From: Dactylis glomerata
Taxonomy: Eukaryota; Streptophyta; Magnoliopsida; Poales; Poaceae
Reading direction: 5' to 3'
Assembly: GCA_007115705.1 (NCBI GenBank)
Contig: QXEO01002103.1
Coordinates: 575,113-639,112, forward strand
DNA length: 64,000 bases
Part shown: piece by piece, positions 10,497 to 23,500 of the stretch
Numbering within the stretch: position 1 is the first letter of the stretch
Layout: each line of letters opens with the position of its first letter
Notes under the pieces: generated by a model
Databases searched by the model: none
What the model was told of the DNA's origin: nothing
The model's input: the letters and a program-made list of their open reading frames with translations, nothing else
Position numbers and translations under genes: made by a program

Positions 10497-12340
10497 TTTG
10501 AAATCGCTCTCGGAAAAGAAAGAGAAATTCATGAGGTTGTGCTCGGATTTTCTTACAATTGCTTGCAAATTAATCCAAACGAAAAGTTCAAATGGTTTTC
10601 AATCATAGAAATAAAAAGTATAGAATTTCTTAAGAAATAGGATCCTGTAGATTTTCTACGAAATTCCTTAGCATTATAGAGCCACTAAATAGTTTCTCTT
10701 TCGGTGGATACATGATGGGTCTAAGCTAGAGTTTAGCCACAAATAAATTGCCACGTCAAACCAAAAGCGACAGATCCACATAACTGTATCGCAATAATCA
10801 GCATATAATATAGACCTAAACAAAACTTAACGATGTCACAAAACAAGCACAGCTCATACCGATGGCTTTATCGATCGAGCATGATCACCTAGCTTTCTGA
10901 CGAGGTTCTGCATAAGTGCCACGCACATCAGATTAACACGTGGCAAGGTCGCAATGACATGGAGAAGCAATGCGAAAGAATTGCAAAATTATGTTGTCCT
11001 TGAATCAAGTCCAGATTAGCGGAAAGTAGGCAGTTTTACACATCAGATTAGTCTCGCTCCACATCACACAGGTCCCAGCCATCACCTGGGCTGGGCATGG
11101 GCACCACGTTCTTGGACCTTGAATCTGGCAGGAAGACTTTTATAAGTTTAGTTTGTTTAAGATTCAAGACGATTCCAGCACAAGGGTATGGCTCAGGTAC
11201 AAGTGAAAAGCACACAACTGATGTGGCGCCACAACCAAAAGAAGATCTTGAACCTGAACCAACAAACCACTTGTATCATGTATTCCTTTCCCCATTTTCT
11301 GTTAACCAGAAGAAATGGCCGAAAGGTCCAGGCGAATAGTTTTGCTTTATTTTTCTTTCATCAATAAGGTAGCAAGGTGTATTATTTTTAAGCAGTAGGT
11401 GTAGTAAAGTAATGCATGATATAACTTTGGCATATTCTGAGTCCTTAACTAAGAAAACTGAAAAATGCTTTTGCATGTCATTATTGCCATTATGAAGTAG
11501 AGAAAATGGCGAAAATTGTCAACTAGTATTGTATCATCGATAAACAATGAGCTAGAGAAAAGTGAAATATAATAACCCCTTTTTTATAATTTGTGAATGT
11601 CCTGATAACTCACTTCTAGTTTGATTCTGAACCTGATTACATGGTAGTGATCCAATGACACAAAAACATCCTTTTCATTTGTTACTGGCCACGTGGGGTT
11701 CAACATACACCAACATTCATGGCATTTTCCCACTCGCATCAAAACTTCACCATGTGGGCTTTTCCTAGTTTGGTCAAGATTCCTGAAAAACAATCATCAC
11801 AAAAACGTGAATCAAATGCAAGTGTAAAGGAGATATGCACCAAACTACCATGCACATAAAAAGTATGTTTACCGGTAATCTGGCACAGACCAACCAACGT
11901 GTTCACCTTACCTTCATCTTCACTCTCCAATCCACACTAGTTAGCACATTTGTTTGCCTGAAGGGGAAAAGAAGAACCGCCACTACAGAAGGCACCACAA
12001 ACTACTTCATGGATCGTGATAAGTAGGAAAACCTACATGTTGACCTATCAATAACTTATAAAGCTAACTGTAAGCATGTCATCAACTAACTCATCAACAC
12101 CTCTTATCATGGACAAACTGTAATCAACAGAAAGTGCACTAAGAAAGGAGAACACAGGTTCCTCCTCTTCGTTCACCTTGTTGAAAGCTCCAAGGAGTTC
12201 TGCTCAGGCCCGTTCCTTTAGTCTAGAAAAGGGTGCCTTACTTTTCATCCTGATGAGGCGATGGTGAGTATGCAGCATAAAGTGATGATTCAGTTCGACC
12301 ACTTTGTTCCTTGGAATAAAGCAACCTTTAGCCCAGCTTC
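10497..12340. other. Intergenic / promoter side of the GEM-like gene
   Basis: No gene is recognised. An open frame at 11097-11339 (80 codons) has no recognisable domain and no supporting splice structure, so it is not called. The last few hundred bases are likely the upstream region of the gene starting at 12432. Confidence 0.35.
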
Positions 12341-12342
12341 GC

Positions 12343-12352
12343 CTTATAAAAC
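12343..12352 (+). promoter_or_regulatory. TATA box of GEM-like gene
   Basis: CTTATAAAAC lies about 80-90 bases before the ATG at 12432, a normal distance for a plant TATA box with a short leader of about 50-60 bases. Position and match are the only evidence. Confidence 0.5.
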
Positions 12353-12431
12353 ACAGAGATGCCTTGGAGCAGGAGCCAACTTCTCACAGGGAAAGAACCT
12401 AACTACCAACAAGCAGTTTCAGCAAACAACA

Positions 12432-13387
12432 ATGGAGGGTTTCAGCCAGGAGCATGTCATTGGAATTCCTTTGTCATCCTTTGCATATGCTGATGAGAAA
12501 ACGCAAAGAAAACCAACATGTTCTTTGGTTCGCAAGAAGGGTAATGATCTCACAATCTTATTTCCTATTTCTGTTTTCCACCTCCAGTACTGTGTATGTC
12601 AATACTGATTTCTATCCTTTCCTTGGTGCAGATAAGAAGAACTCCATCATTTATCGGATGAGCAAGCTAAGTCAGAAAACAGACAGTTATATGCAGGGCT
12701 TCAAGGAGCACAGTAAGTATGCCATCTAATATATACCTTTCCCAACAAGAAGTTGATATACAGTTATACACCAACCAGGCAACAGTTCTCATCACTAATA
12801 AATCTTTTTGCCTTGCAGTAGCACTCGGGCCAAAAATTTCAGAAACTGTGAAAGGGAAATTGAGCTTGGGTGCAAAGGTTCTCCAAGCTGGTAGCATGGA
12901 CAAAGTTTTCAGGCAATACTTTCCAGTCGAGAAAGAAGAGAAGTTATTGAAGGCTTTCCAGTGTTATCTTTCAACCACAGCTGGCCCAATAGCTGGCATG
13001 CTTTTCATTTCAACTGCGAAGATTGCCTTCCATAGCGATAGGCCTTTGGATTTAACATCGCCCAAAGGACGCACCACAAGGGTGCCCTACAAGGTAACTA
13101 AAGAAAATCCCTGCTTAATAGTTAAAGTTTCCTGGATAAAAAATCTGGTTAAGAGCTACTTGGACGTTCACTTGAAGTCGAAGCTGATGAAATTTTTGTA
13201 CCTTCCGCAGGTCATGATTCCTACAAAGAGGATAAAGAATGCTGCAGTGAGGGGAAATTTGTATAATCCTGATGAGAAATACATTGATGTAGTTACTGTT
13301 GACGGCTTCGATTTTTGGTTTATGGGTTTCATCAGTTACACAAAATCATTCAAGTATCTTCAGCATGTAATCTCGGAGTTGAGATGA
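12432..13387 (+). CDS. GEM-like GRAM-domain protein (ABA-responsive type)
   Basis: Four exons join in frame: 12432-12540, 12632-12712, 12819-13093 and 13211-13387, with GT...AG introns. They give 213 residues. The N-terminus is MEGFSQEHVIGIPLSSFAY, typical of grass GEM-like proteins. The GRAM domain spans about residues 85-205. It includes KVFRQYF, LLKAFQCYLSTTAGPI, LFISTAKIAFHSDRPL and VMIPTKRIK, and it ends FKYLQHVISELR. GEM in Arabidopsis interacts with CDT1 and the GL2 pathway; GEM-like or ABA-responsive paralogues are induced by hormone or stress. GRAM domains bind phosphoinositides at membranes. The start at 12432 is chosen because the product then has the usual family N-terminus and a TATA box lies upstream. 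The reading frame is intact. The exact ABA response of this copy is unknown. Confidence 0.9.
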
Positions 13388-15669
13388 CACTGTACTTCTG
13401 TAAGCTCAGTCATACTGTGTACCATGTTGAAATGGTATGTGTACATTGCACAAGTAGAATTGAACAATTATACTGAATGAAAAGCATTTTTCTTGATGAT
13501 ATTCTCAAAGCTTACGAACTTGCTATATGCTCAAAGGCCAAGGAACCACGTCGATACCTTTTCCTTACCAAGTGGTTATAGCCACATAAAGGCTCCATTC
13601 GGGAAAGAAAAGTTCATCTAAACCAACTGTAGTAGGAGAGTGATTATGTTGAAGGCCACGTATAATGTTTTGTCATTACAGGAGTTTGTATGTTCAACAG
13701 TTTTTCTACCTTATGTGCTAGTTCTACTTAGCTATGATAAGCTTATGTGAACTCTTTGCCAGAAAATCATCTCGGGATTGTGTTCATATGAAAGTGGATT
13801 ATCAACTCATATGGGCATCTTGCTTTCATTGGTTTATTTCATTTCTAAATGTATTTTTGTTACTGTTACCATTTCAGGTACCTGTTAATTCTGATATATA
13901 ATGGGTGCTGGTAATGTTTCAGGAGAGCAATAGGTATTACCGTATCAGTCACTAAAAATTATGATAGATGCAGTCCTAAGCACTCCGATACAGAAAAAAC
14001 TGAACAGCCAACAATCTTCAACAACAGGGAACAGGAACTGAGACTAAATATTATAATTGCATAAGGAGTTAGGAGGTAATCACCTGTACATACTTTCCAC
14101 ATTCTAGCCATACATTCTTGCAAATGTCTGCATAGAAAATATACATTAGAATATGTGCTTATAGCAACAAGAAAAACAGCAGAGTTTTGTTCTCGTAAAC
14201 TAAAAAACCTCCTCCAAAAGCCTAATAAAATACTCCCTGCGATCAACAGCCACACCTAATGGCTTTCTGGAATTGGTAGCATATGGTTGCTAATTCAGCT
14301 GTACATGCATGGTTGCTAGTTGACATCTTCTGTTGATTAATTCGCAGCAAGGAAAAAGGAGCTACTTTGTACCACAGATGGAGATAGGCTAATATGACTT
14401 ATGCAGCAATGATTTAGTACCATGGAAAAAATTCAAGGTGCCAACAATTGGAACTAATCATATAGTACTATATTCGAAGCAAACCTTTCTGCTGAGATTA
14501 ATAAAGCACTGCATATTATATGATCATCGTGACCAGATGATGACTCTGCAGGCGAAAGTGCTGACTTAATCATGCTACTTTATTCTATCAAAGAAAGACA
14601 CTTCTTAATTCTTAAGCTATCTCACCTTGTTTAAATAGATAGAAGCAGGAATCATTTCTTACAAGAAAAAGGAAGTTTGCGGAGAACTATAGCCAGGTCA
14701 CGAAGGTTATGCAGAGCATGATCAAGTTAGACATCCAAGCAGCAACATACAACGATTAACAGGTTACCAACTAAGACTGTTTTTCCCACTCAAGAGCAAG
14801 GAAACAAGTTTCAAGCGATAACACCTTAAGTCCATTTCCCCTTACAAAATATGTGTCTCAGAAAGATACTATTCATGAATCTCCTAAGAAGTTAAGTTTG
14901 TATTTACCATGTTCCTATCATCCTAAATTCCTACATTGTGGTTAAAAGTTCATGCAAACGTCAACAGAAAATGTACAGAAGGAAATGGCTACGTCTGTTC
15001 AGAAGGCGGACAACAAGAGGTTTCCCATACTCATCAACTTCAGATGTTATCCACATAATTAAGGGATACACTGCATAAAAAGTGGTCTAGTGCCACATTT
15101 TCCATGTGAAATTAACTCTTGGGCGAGAAGAGGCAAAGAGAAGAAACTCAAAAGTATGAAGCATTTTATAGGATGCATAGCTATATTTTAAGTGCCTTCA
15201 GGTGCCTATTCAAACGCAGATACACAAAGAAAGTCATACTGCGCTTCCTCGTGTCATAGGAACAGTAAAACCCTAATCCTTACGAGTTAGGTGTTGTACA
15301 TACATAAGGTTCTAACATTTATTGGATGGGAACACGATGCATGAATGTAAAAGATTACACAAATGGTGTTGGTGAACATCTTAAACTCCTTTTGTCATTC
15401 TGCTTGTTTTTATATTGTTTGGCCATCTAAATGACTAATATTTAAGTGGCTTGAGGACTGCACTTTTAAGCTCTTACGGCAGAAAAAAGACGAGTGTGGG
15501 GATTCTTCAGGCCGAAAGTACTGATTTTTTTGACAGATAAGGGATAGGGGAGACCACGTCAGCATATAAATCTTAAATAAAGGTAAAATATTTACAATAA
15601 AGAGGCTAGGAATGCACAAGCAACTATGCATCAGGAAACTGGCCGAGCCTTAGAAGGAAGAATAAGTTA
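13388..15669. other. Intergenic, no gene seen
   Basis: The first about 120 bases are probably the 3' UTR of the GEM-like gene (GAATGAAAAGC near 13475 could be a poly(A) signal region). The rest is AT-rich with no frame, RNA gene or transposon end I can support. Confidence 0.4.
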
Positions 15670-15762
15670 CTCCCTCCGATCGGAAAAGAGTGTCGGATGA
15701 TTTAGTACAACTTAGTACAAAGTTTGTACTATGTCACCGACACTCTTTTTGATCAGAGGGAG
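15670..15762. mobile_element. Stowaway-like MITE, 93 bp
   Basis: CTCCCTCCGATCGGAAAAGA at the left mirrors TTTTTGATCAGAGGGAG at the right, with TA on both flanks (15668-15669, 15763-15764). The centre repeats TTAGTACAA. It is the type often seen near grass genes. Confidence 0.8.
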
Positions 15763-16339
15763 TATATAATATGAATACAACTATAGTGATTCCTTCTATA
15801 TTGAAGAGTCAAAATGATCAATTTCACAATGTCAGTGTCCAATTTCTCTTACCACTTACAATATGCTCAATTACGTGCGAACAGTAAGAACACAGCTCAA
15901 AGAAACATGAATGTGTAGTGTGGAATGGGACAGTTGCACAGAACCTTTTTTTGGTCAATGGAGTTCATTACGTAAAAGAAATCCCAAGTATTTACACGCA
16001 GCAGGAGCTACAGAGAACCTCTTCTTTTTTAAGGGGCTGCAGTGGTGCTTAGAATAGAAAAATTGTAGGTATTGCGCCTTGTAAACTACAATGTCTTGAT
16101 TTAGTAAAAACAAGAAACAGTTGTAATAGCACAAAACATATCTTGTCCATATTTCATTCATGGCATGCACAGATAGAAGCATTGGCAAGCATGTGCCAGT
16201 TTGCCATCAGGTAGTTAATAGCATGCACCAATGAGCGTGTATCCAAATATAGTGACATTAAATGGGAGCACCGTGACTTGGGCAGATGACAGCAATTCAA
16301 GAATGTCCTTTCTAATGCAAAAGAAGAGATACGAGTTAA

Positions 16340-18427
16340 TCACCAGTAATCTCCGCAGGAACACCTCCCTTTCCCAAAATGATGGAACCTGGAGTTATCT
16401 CTAACAATAATATCCCTGCTTTCTACCTTAGATATGAACTTCAGTGCAGAATGGCAGTCTCCGCAGATGCGCAAATTCTTCTTCACTATGATAGGTTTTG
16501 TAGCAGGCATGTTTATCAAAGCAAAAGCTACGGCAATCCGCTCACTGTGATAACGCAGAATCCTCTCCTTTGCAGCATCTTCTAAATTACATGGTAAGAA
16601 GCGTGTGTCCGGGACATAACCTTCCTCCTTTATCCTCTCATAGAGTTCCTCAAGTTTTTTATATATCTTCTCCTGCTGTGGGTGTGACCAATCTTCGGAT
16701 GCAAAAATATGAGTTTTGTTGTTAGCATCGACCCAGCTAAATCCAGGTAACTTCTTAATCCTGCTATCCCGCATCAACTTCCTGATTGCCTTCACATCCT
16801 CCCATTGGCCTAATGATGCATAGATCCCAGAAAGGGCCACATGAACACCAGTGTTATCTGGCTCAAGTTCCATTATGTTTTGTGCTGCAACCTCCCCCAG
16901 CTCCTTGTTTCCTCTCATCCGACAAGCTCCAAGCAAGGAGCACCAACCATAGGCATTCGGCTTGACAGGCATCTCGTGTATGAATTTCTCAGCTTCGTCT
17001 AGTCTCCCAGCTCGGCCATACATATCAATGATACAAGAGTAGTGCTCCTCTTTAGGCTCAATACCATGGGCATCCTTCATGGAGTTAAAATATTTCAGTC
17101 CTTCATCCACTAACCCAGCATGACTGCATGCTGTAAGCAGGCTGACAAACGTAATGTGATTTGGCCTGATACCACTTGAGGTCATCCTATCGAAAGCTTG
17201 GACTGCTTCCTTACCATGACCATGTTGTGCTAATACATTGATTAGCGCATTCCAAGCAATATCAGTATGGTGTTCAATCTCATTAAATAACTGATTGGAC
17301 AAACTTATGAGGCCACATTTACCATACATATCCAAAAGGGTGGAACCTACAAAGGAGTCACTGATAATATTTGTCTTGATCACTTGAGCATGCAACTGAG
17401 CACCTTGTTCAAGCAGAGCCTGCATAGCACAGCCCTTGATCATGCTCGAGAAAGTAAACTCATTGGGTTCAACTCCTTGCCTCCGGAGTTCAGTAAACAA
17501 TCGAAGGGCCTCCTCAACACGGTCAGTCTCTATGTAACCATCGATGAGCGAGGTGGCAGAAACAACAGTCCAACCTTCAGGGTCACTCTTCAGCACATGA
17601 GCAGCATCCTCCATATCGGCAACCTTAGCGTACATGTCAGTGAGTGCGTTCCTCACAGCAACCTCCAGTTCAAACCCTGCCTTCATTACACTACCATGAA
17701 TGGCTCGGCCAAGCCATCCATCCTTGAGCCCTCCCGATGCACTCAAGACACTGCAGAACACGTGCTGATCAGCTCCAACCAGTCCCTCTCGTTTCATATC
17801 CCGGAAAGCTCGAGCGGCCTCCTCGAGGCTCCCGTTCTTGGCGTACCCGTCGATCATGGCAGTCCACGCGACAGCATCCTTGCGCGGCATTTCGTCAAAC
17901 ACCCTGCACGCCTCAGCCAAGAGCCCGGACTTAGAGTACATATCCCCGAGGTTGCTCGCGACGAAGAGCTCGGCGTCGAAGCCGAGCCTGACGCCGAGGC
18001 AGTGCAGCTGCGCGCCGGGGCGCGGGGCGGCGAGAGCGGCCGCGGCGCGCGCGGCGCTGGAGAGAGCGAACTGCGTGGGCGCGAGGCCCGCGCGGCGCAT
18101 GGAGGCGAAGGCGGCGAGCGCGTCGCCGTGCATGGAGTTCTGGGCGAGGCCTGAGATGAGGGTGGTCCAGGATACGAGGTTGGGGCGGGGCATGGCGCGG
18201 AAGAGGCGGAGCGCGGAGGCGACGTCGGCGCAGTGGGAGTACATGGTGATGAGGTGGTTGGTGAGGAAGGCGGAGGCGGCGGCGGCGCCGGAGAGCACGA
18301 GGCGCGCGTGGAGGCGGCGGCCGAGGCGGAGGTCGCCGGCGCGGCCGCATGACTGGAGCGGGGCGGCGAGGCGGAGCGTGGTGTCGGTGTCCGGTGGGCG
18401 GGAGTGCTGGCCGGGGAATTTCCCCAT
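16340..18427 (-). CDS. DYW-type pentatricopeptide repeat protein (organelle RNA editing factor)
   Basis: This intronless gene of 695 residues is complete from ATG to the C-terminal DYW tripeptide. PPR repeats of the P-L-S type run from about residue 30 to 500 (for example SWTTLISGLAQNS, AWTAMIDGYAKNG, AWNALINVLAQHGHGKEA). E/E+ motifs follow. A full DYW domain ends GKGRCSCGDYW. The deaminase signature is present: HSERIAVAF (HxE zinc/proton-shuttle site) near residue 627, then CGDCHSALKF (CxxCH) and HHFGKGRCSCG. Such proteins recognise a specific organellar transcript through the repeats and convert C to U. The N-terminus is alanine/arginine-rich, compatible with a transit peptide, but the compartment and target cannot be read from sequence. 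GC content is high at the 5' end, usual for grass genes. No break is seen. Confidence 0.95.
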   Translation of the reverse strand: MGKFPGQHSRPPDTDTTLRLAAPLQSCGRAGDLRLGRRLHARLVLSGAAAASAFLTNHLITMYSHCADVASALRLFRAMPRPNLVSWTTLISGLAQNSMHGDALAAFASMRRAGLAPTQFALSSAARAAAALAAPRPGAQLHCLGVRLGFDAELFVASNLGDMYSKSGLLAEACRVFDEMPRKDAVAWTAMIDGYAKNGSLEEAARAFRDMKREGLVGADQHVFCSVLSASGGLKDGWLGRAIHGSVMKAGFELEVAVRNALTDMYAKVADMEDAAHVLKSDPEGWTVVSATSLIDGYIETDRVEEALRLFTELRRQGVEPNEFTFSSMIKGCAMQALLEQGAQLHAQVIKTNIISDSFVGSTLLDMYGKCGLISLSNQLFNEIEHHTDIAWNALINVLAQHGHGKEAVQAFDRMTSSGIRPNHITFVSLLTACSHAGLVDEGLKYFNSMKDAHGIEPKEEHYSCIIDMYGRAGRLDEAEKFIHEMPVKPNAYGWCSLLGACRMRGNKELGEVAAQNIMELEPDNTGVHVALSGIYASLGQWEDVKAIRKLMRDSRIKKLPGFSWVDANNKTHIFASEDWSHPQQEKIYKKLEELYERIKEEGYVPDTRFLPCNLEDAAKERILRYHSERIAVAFALINMPATKPIIVKKNLRICGDCHSALKFISKVESRDIIVRDNSRFHHFGKGRCSCGDYW

Positions 18428-18793
18428 GCGGGTCGGCTGGTAGGCCCCAATGGAGGTGTTCTTATTTATGCTTTTTCTGCGACAGATTCTTCCGTAGCTG
18501 CCACAGTAATTTGTCGAAATTCATTGTTGAACATAGTAGCCTATGCTCCTGCTACTGTAAAATATGAGTATAAAACTCCAAACAGAAGTTTTACGCCTTC
18601 TATGTGTGCATGCCAAATTTTGCAGAAAACCGATATTTTTGGTATTTTTTATAAAAAAGATAAAATAATATCTCGTAAAATGCCTATTTTAGCAACAATT
18701 TTTTTTATACACAACACAAAACTATCGGATTTTCATGAAACGACCTTGTGAGCACATTGAATATTGAGATGTACACGTGAATTTTTTTTGTTA
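18428..18793. other. Upstream region of PPR gene
   Basis: The first bases upstream of the PPR start are GC-rich and then become AT-rich. Arms of a fold-back element appear from about 18600. No clear TATA box was identified. Confidence 0.3.
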
Positions 18794-18874
18794 CTCCCTC
18801 TGACCCATATTACTAGTGCTAAAATTTAACTAGATATATCAATATTAGGGACAAGTAATATGGGTAAGAGGGAG
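18794..18874. mobile_element. Stowaway-like MITE, 81 bp
   Basis: CTCCCTCTGACCCATATTAC and its complement GTAATATGGGTAAGAGGGAG form near-perfect terminal repeats flanked by TA (18792-18793, 18875-18876). It is inserted inside a larger AT-rich fold-back-like region (about 18600-18950). Confidence 0.8.
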
Positions 18875-19014
18875 TAAAAAAATTCACATTATGAACTGCG
18901 TTTAAAACATATTTTAAAACCGGGGGCATATACTCCCATGTGCCAAAACATTTGTCGGCCATCCTTTTAAGAAGATCATAGGAGAGCTGACTTTGAATTA
19001 AGAGGGGGAAAAAT

Positions 19015-19395
19015 GTATACACCATCAGCGGAAATGGCAAATGCTCCCGGTTTTTTGAATGTGTTTTAAACGGATTTTGAAATGTCCAAAAAAAAGAGTT
19101 ACGCAAAACATTTCTCGTCTACATCTTGGTATCCTACGTGTTCACACGGTTTTTTCATGGAAAAAAGATTTTTCTATATCATGTGTAAAATAGAGCAAAA
19201 TTTGGTGCTAAAATGGCATTTCACTTGACTTTTTTTTCTCTTTTTACAACGATCATAAAAGTTGTCGGTTTTCTGCAAAACTTAGTGTGCGCTCATAGAA
19301 TATCAAGATGTACCTGCAGATTTTTTTTTTTTGACATTTTAAAATATTTTTCCGGTGGCATGAGCATATACTCCTTATGCCAAAGTGAATTTCTA
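19015..19395. mobile_element. Fold-back MITE-like element
   Basis: It has the same architecture as the copies at 6201-6572 and 9180-9550: TTTTAAACGG... at the left, mirrored AAAATAGAGCAAA / TTTTTTCTCTTTTT arms, and CATATACTCCTTATGCCAAA at the right. Ends are approximate. Confidence 0.4.
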
Positions 19396-20583
19396 CACCC
19401 TCCGTTCACTATTATAATACATTTATTATATATTTTAATATAAACTAAACATGACCAAAACTATGTATATTATAACACGTTGAGATGAATGCACTTTCAA
19501 AAAAGCTAAAATATCATAATGGTGAACCGAGGAGAGGGGTGGGGGGGGGGGGGGGGGGGCTCGTTTTGAGTTATATGAGTTATATATTTGTTTTGTACAC
19601 AGGACAGTATGACCTATAGATGTCGTTCGCTTGACAATGGCAGTAATTGTCTCATTTTCTTCAGAGGATGAACAAATTGCAAGTCTTGCTTACAATTGTG
19701 CAGGTTTCTACGTGATTTTCAGCTAGATAGTGCGAAAAAAAGGTAACTCTCTGGTTCCGACACCATTACCTCCAGGTACAAAACTTCAATTGATTCATAT
19801 TACTAGCGTTGATCGACCACCGTCGGCCGGTTTCTGACTTGAGGAAAACTTTGGATTTTTTGCTAATGAAAAACGAAAATCAAGCATATGATTTCCAGTA
19901 GCCCTTGCAGAGGCCAGGGCTTTGTTTTCTTTTTCCAAAAAAAAGACGATTGTCAGTATCCTCCATTCCAAATAGTTGACGCTCTAGGGTTGCCCCTAAG
20001 TCAAACTTCTCTAAGTTTGAGCAGATTTAAAGAAAAAAAGGAGTTGATTTCTATAACATCAAATTTATATAGTATATGAAAATATATTATATGATAAATT
20101 AAATAGTAATGTTGTACATAAATTAGTTTGACCAAGGACAAGCATATAACGTCAATTATTTTTGAATGCTGCAAGCCTGTTGTTCTGATTTCTGAAGATG
20201 ACATATTAAAAGTCAACCAAATGTTGCTTTAGGACATCTATCCACGGGGCAGCAGGGCAGCACACGCAACGGGCCGCAGGGCAGCAGAAGTAACTTGGCC
20301 GCATAGAAATATACATATACACCAGACAAAATGACAAGAGAGCACTGAGCAATCCCCAATCTCCCTCCTTTAAGTAGTAAGTATATCTTAGCAAGTAATT
20401 ACATCACAACTCAGTGGTTTTGGGCTCTGCAAAGAAGCCCCCACGTGGAAGAACTATACAACTCGCCCTCCACAAATCACATATGCAGTCCAAAACACTG
20501 GACTTGGGCAGCACTCACAAAGCTCTACGACTAGCACTGACGTGTAAAATGCCGGCGCGTCTACTACATCATTACACATAAAT
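19396..20583. other. Intergenic / 3' region of myosin gene
   Basis: This stretch contains a run of 19 G (19541-19559). A diverged CCCTCCGTTCACTATTATAA end (about 19400) suggests another small DNA transposon. The part next to the myosin stop (about 20240-20583) is probably its 3' UTR on the minus strand. No additional gene is supported. Confidence 0.4.
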
Positions 20584-23500
20584 TCACGAAAACTTGGAGG
20601 TGTTGAGCCTGCCCCACCACTTTCGCTTCGCGGAGTTGGGGGAAGAATCGTTGCCCCCGCTGTTCCCCGTCGCGAGCTTGTTCAGGATCACCTTCGTTTC
20701 CCTTATGCGGGAACTGAAATCCTTCTTCCACGAGTCGAAGTTCTGCTTCAGCCTGCGGAGCTCCATGTCTGGGTTCAGGCTGGCATCCGCCTGTCCAGAC
20801 TTGACCTCAACCAAGAACTTGGCATCATCAGCGAAGACCTGACTCCGCTGCTCGAATTCCTCCGCTAAGCGGCCGATGACGCTGATGCTGGCGTTCATCT
20901 CACGCCCAGTGATCCTCGGGACCAACTGGGAGCCCCCGCCGACATGATTCCCGTTGCTCTCCCAGCTCTGCTCCACGGATGAGTCAGACATTCTAGGTGT
21001 ATCATCCAGAGCAAGGCTCTTCTTTGCTACGGAAAGGCTTGACTGCAATGACCGCATCTGCTTCTGCCACATTTCCTCCATCGATTTCATTTTCTGCTCG
21101 TATTCTAACCATCGGTTTTCATATTGCTGAAGCCGCTGATGTAACATCTCGTTCTCTTCATCCTTTTCTCGAACTGTCGCCTCGGCCCTTAGGATTCGCC
21201 TTTGTAGCTCAGCCAGAAAAGATGCCTTGATCAAAATTTGGTCACCCTCTGCCTCCTGGAAGAATTTAGTTCATGTGTTAAATGCGAGCAGACAGTGTAT
21301 GGATTTTTTCTACAGTTCCGAATGACCAGGCACCTAATATTTTATATGCATACGAAGAGGGGAAACAGTAACAGAGCAGAGAAACAGACAGTGTACCTTT
21401 TTCGATTCGAGTTCTCTTAACACGTTCAGTAGATCAACATTGCCGGCGCATCTTCTAACAAGACAACCACGGATACCTTCACATTTATTTAAGACGTCAG
21501 GGAACCAGAAACGACGTGTCATATTACCACTTCTATCTTTATAAAGTCTTACAAAAACGAGAACAACATTCTTACCAGATTGTATTACCACTGAAGCCTT
21601 CCTTATCTTAACAAAATATCTTCTTGCAAGCCAGCCTCTTAGATTTCTCTGCAGAACAGTAGCTGCCCTATGTTTCCTCAACAGAGATGAATAAGTTTGT
21701 CTTGCATTCTCACCACGAATGACTGCAAAATAAGAAGAGCAACCAGCCCATACGGTAAGAAAATGAGTAGGAAAAGATACAGCAACAAAAAATACTGAAA
21801 AATGCATAAAGGCAGTAGGCTGGACGTTGTACATGATTGAAGAGCCAAAACTCCTCTAATTCGTTCGATTGCATGCCGTCGTGCTTGATACCCTCTGAAA
21901 CAGCTTTGAACCCTTAGGACACCATGTAGAGTACGATTTCGAGTATTCTCAAGTTTGCCAATCTTCAGTTCCGAAATATCAACAGGCAGAAGCAACAGAA
22001 GATAATTGTCATTATAAGCTCAAATAATAGTAGTAAAGAAATGTACAGACGACATCCAAAGACAACAAATATGAATTGCAAATTTTAGAAAGGACATGCA
22101 AACATGTAATGTCTATTCATAAAAACATCATAGGCCAACGGTTTTACTTATAAAGTATGTCACCCTATACGCAATACAGGTATGGAGGTACAAACACAGT
22201 GATAGGACATTTTCCAAAACCAAGGATACATCGGGTATAACTTTAGGAAAAAATAACCCAAGGGGCGTTATTAAATGAAACAAAGGCTGCTTAACTGACC
22301 TGACCAGTTCGGAAGAATAATTTCGTGTAGCCAACTTGATACATCTCGGGCAAAATGTTGAACTGATGAAGAATTGCAACCGAAACACTAAGTGGATCTT
22401 GAGACGCGACATCCTCAAGAAGAAAGCCATACCTGATTACTTGAATTGTTTAACTTGTGCACACAGAAAAAACACAAGTGTAATGCATATAGAGATATTT
22501 GATTTACCGCCGAGCAAACTTCTGATGAGTCATTCTTGTTGGATACCCAGATCTTGAAATTCGTACAACCTCAAGAACTCCACAGCATTTGAGTTGTTGA
22601 AGCACAAGTTCTTGTCCGTAAATGGCAGGGAGTTGCAAATTATTTGGTTTAATACAACGTATGAAGTGTGGTGTTGTACTTTCAAGTCTTTGCATAAGTT
22701 GGAACAATTGTCCCTGCGGAACATTTAAACAGTCGATCAGATTCATTCAAGATCACATAAGATAGTTATTTGTGTGCACAATTGTTTTACCTTAAACTTC
22801 ATTGCTACACTTAACTTCTGCGAATCAGCAACACTAGGCCTATATGGGACGGATTCTAGATTATTAGATTGAGCAAGCATCTTGGATGCAAACATTTGTG
22901 GTATAGACAATTTGCATTTGGCAAGGAACTGAATTGAGTCCATATGCAACAAATCTCTGTTCTTCTCTAGAAAACACGATGTGTCATAGGCCACCTGATC
23001 ATCAAGGAAATGGAAATAAAGTTAACAGGTGGTAAAAGATAATCAATGTAAACATAGCAATGGATATGTGACAACTTCCAACCTCTCCTGCATAGTGACG
23101 AACAGTGAAAGCCTTGCCCCTTTCTCCTCTGAAGCAAGAATTGGTCTCAAGATGTTGCTTGAGCTTGTTCGCAAAAGTAAGGTCAGTGGCATTAGGAAAC
23201 GTAGATTCCTCATCCAGCAGAGACAACAACCCCAGTGGTTTCTGTATCCAGGAAGAGAATGTCAGACATTTTACCAAGTTCTCAAACAACGATGAAAAAA
23301 TGGATCTACATGAATTTTTATTTTATTTTTTGCCACAAGATACTAAAGAAGACATCAAAACTCCAGTAAAGTTAACCCAATATAGACCTTTGTGGGGACC
23401 CAGATTCCATTATGATAAGCCAGTTATAAGTTCCACCCTTGTTTTCCTAATGCTAGTTATAATCAATCACAGCCTGAGAAACCAGTGAGTAGAATTACTT

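Noticed and set aside
12261..12431. Upstream ATG at 12261 as start of the GEM-like protein
   Set aside because: It is in frame, but the TATA box lies at 12343-12352 and the residues before MEGFSQEH are not family-like, so 12432 is preferred.
17384..18443. Long + strand frames (up to 256 codons) over the PPR gene
   Set aside because: The GC-rich coding strand of the PPR gene leaves open antisense frames; no domain is visible, while the minus strand encodes a complete DYW protein.
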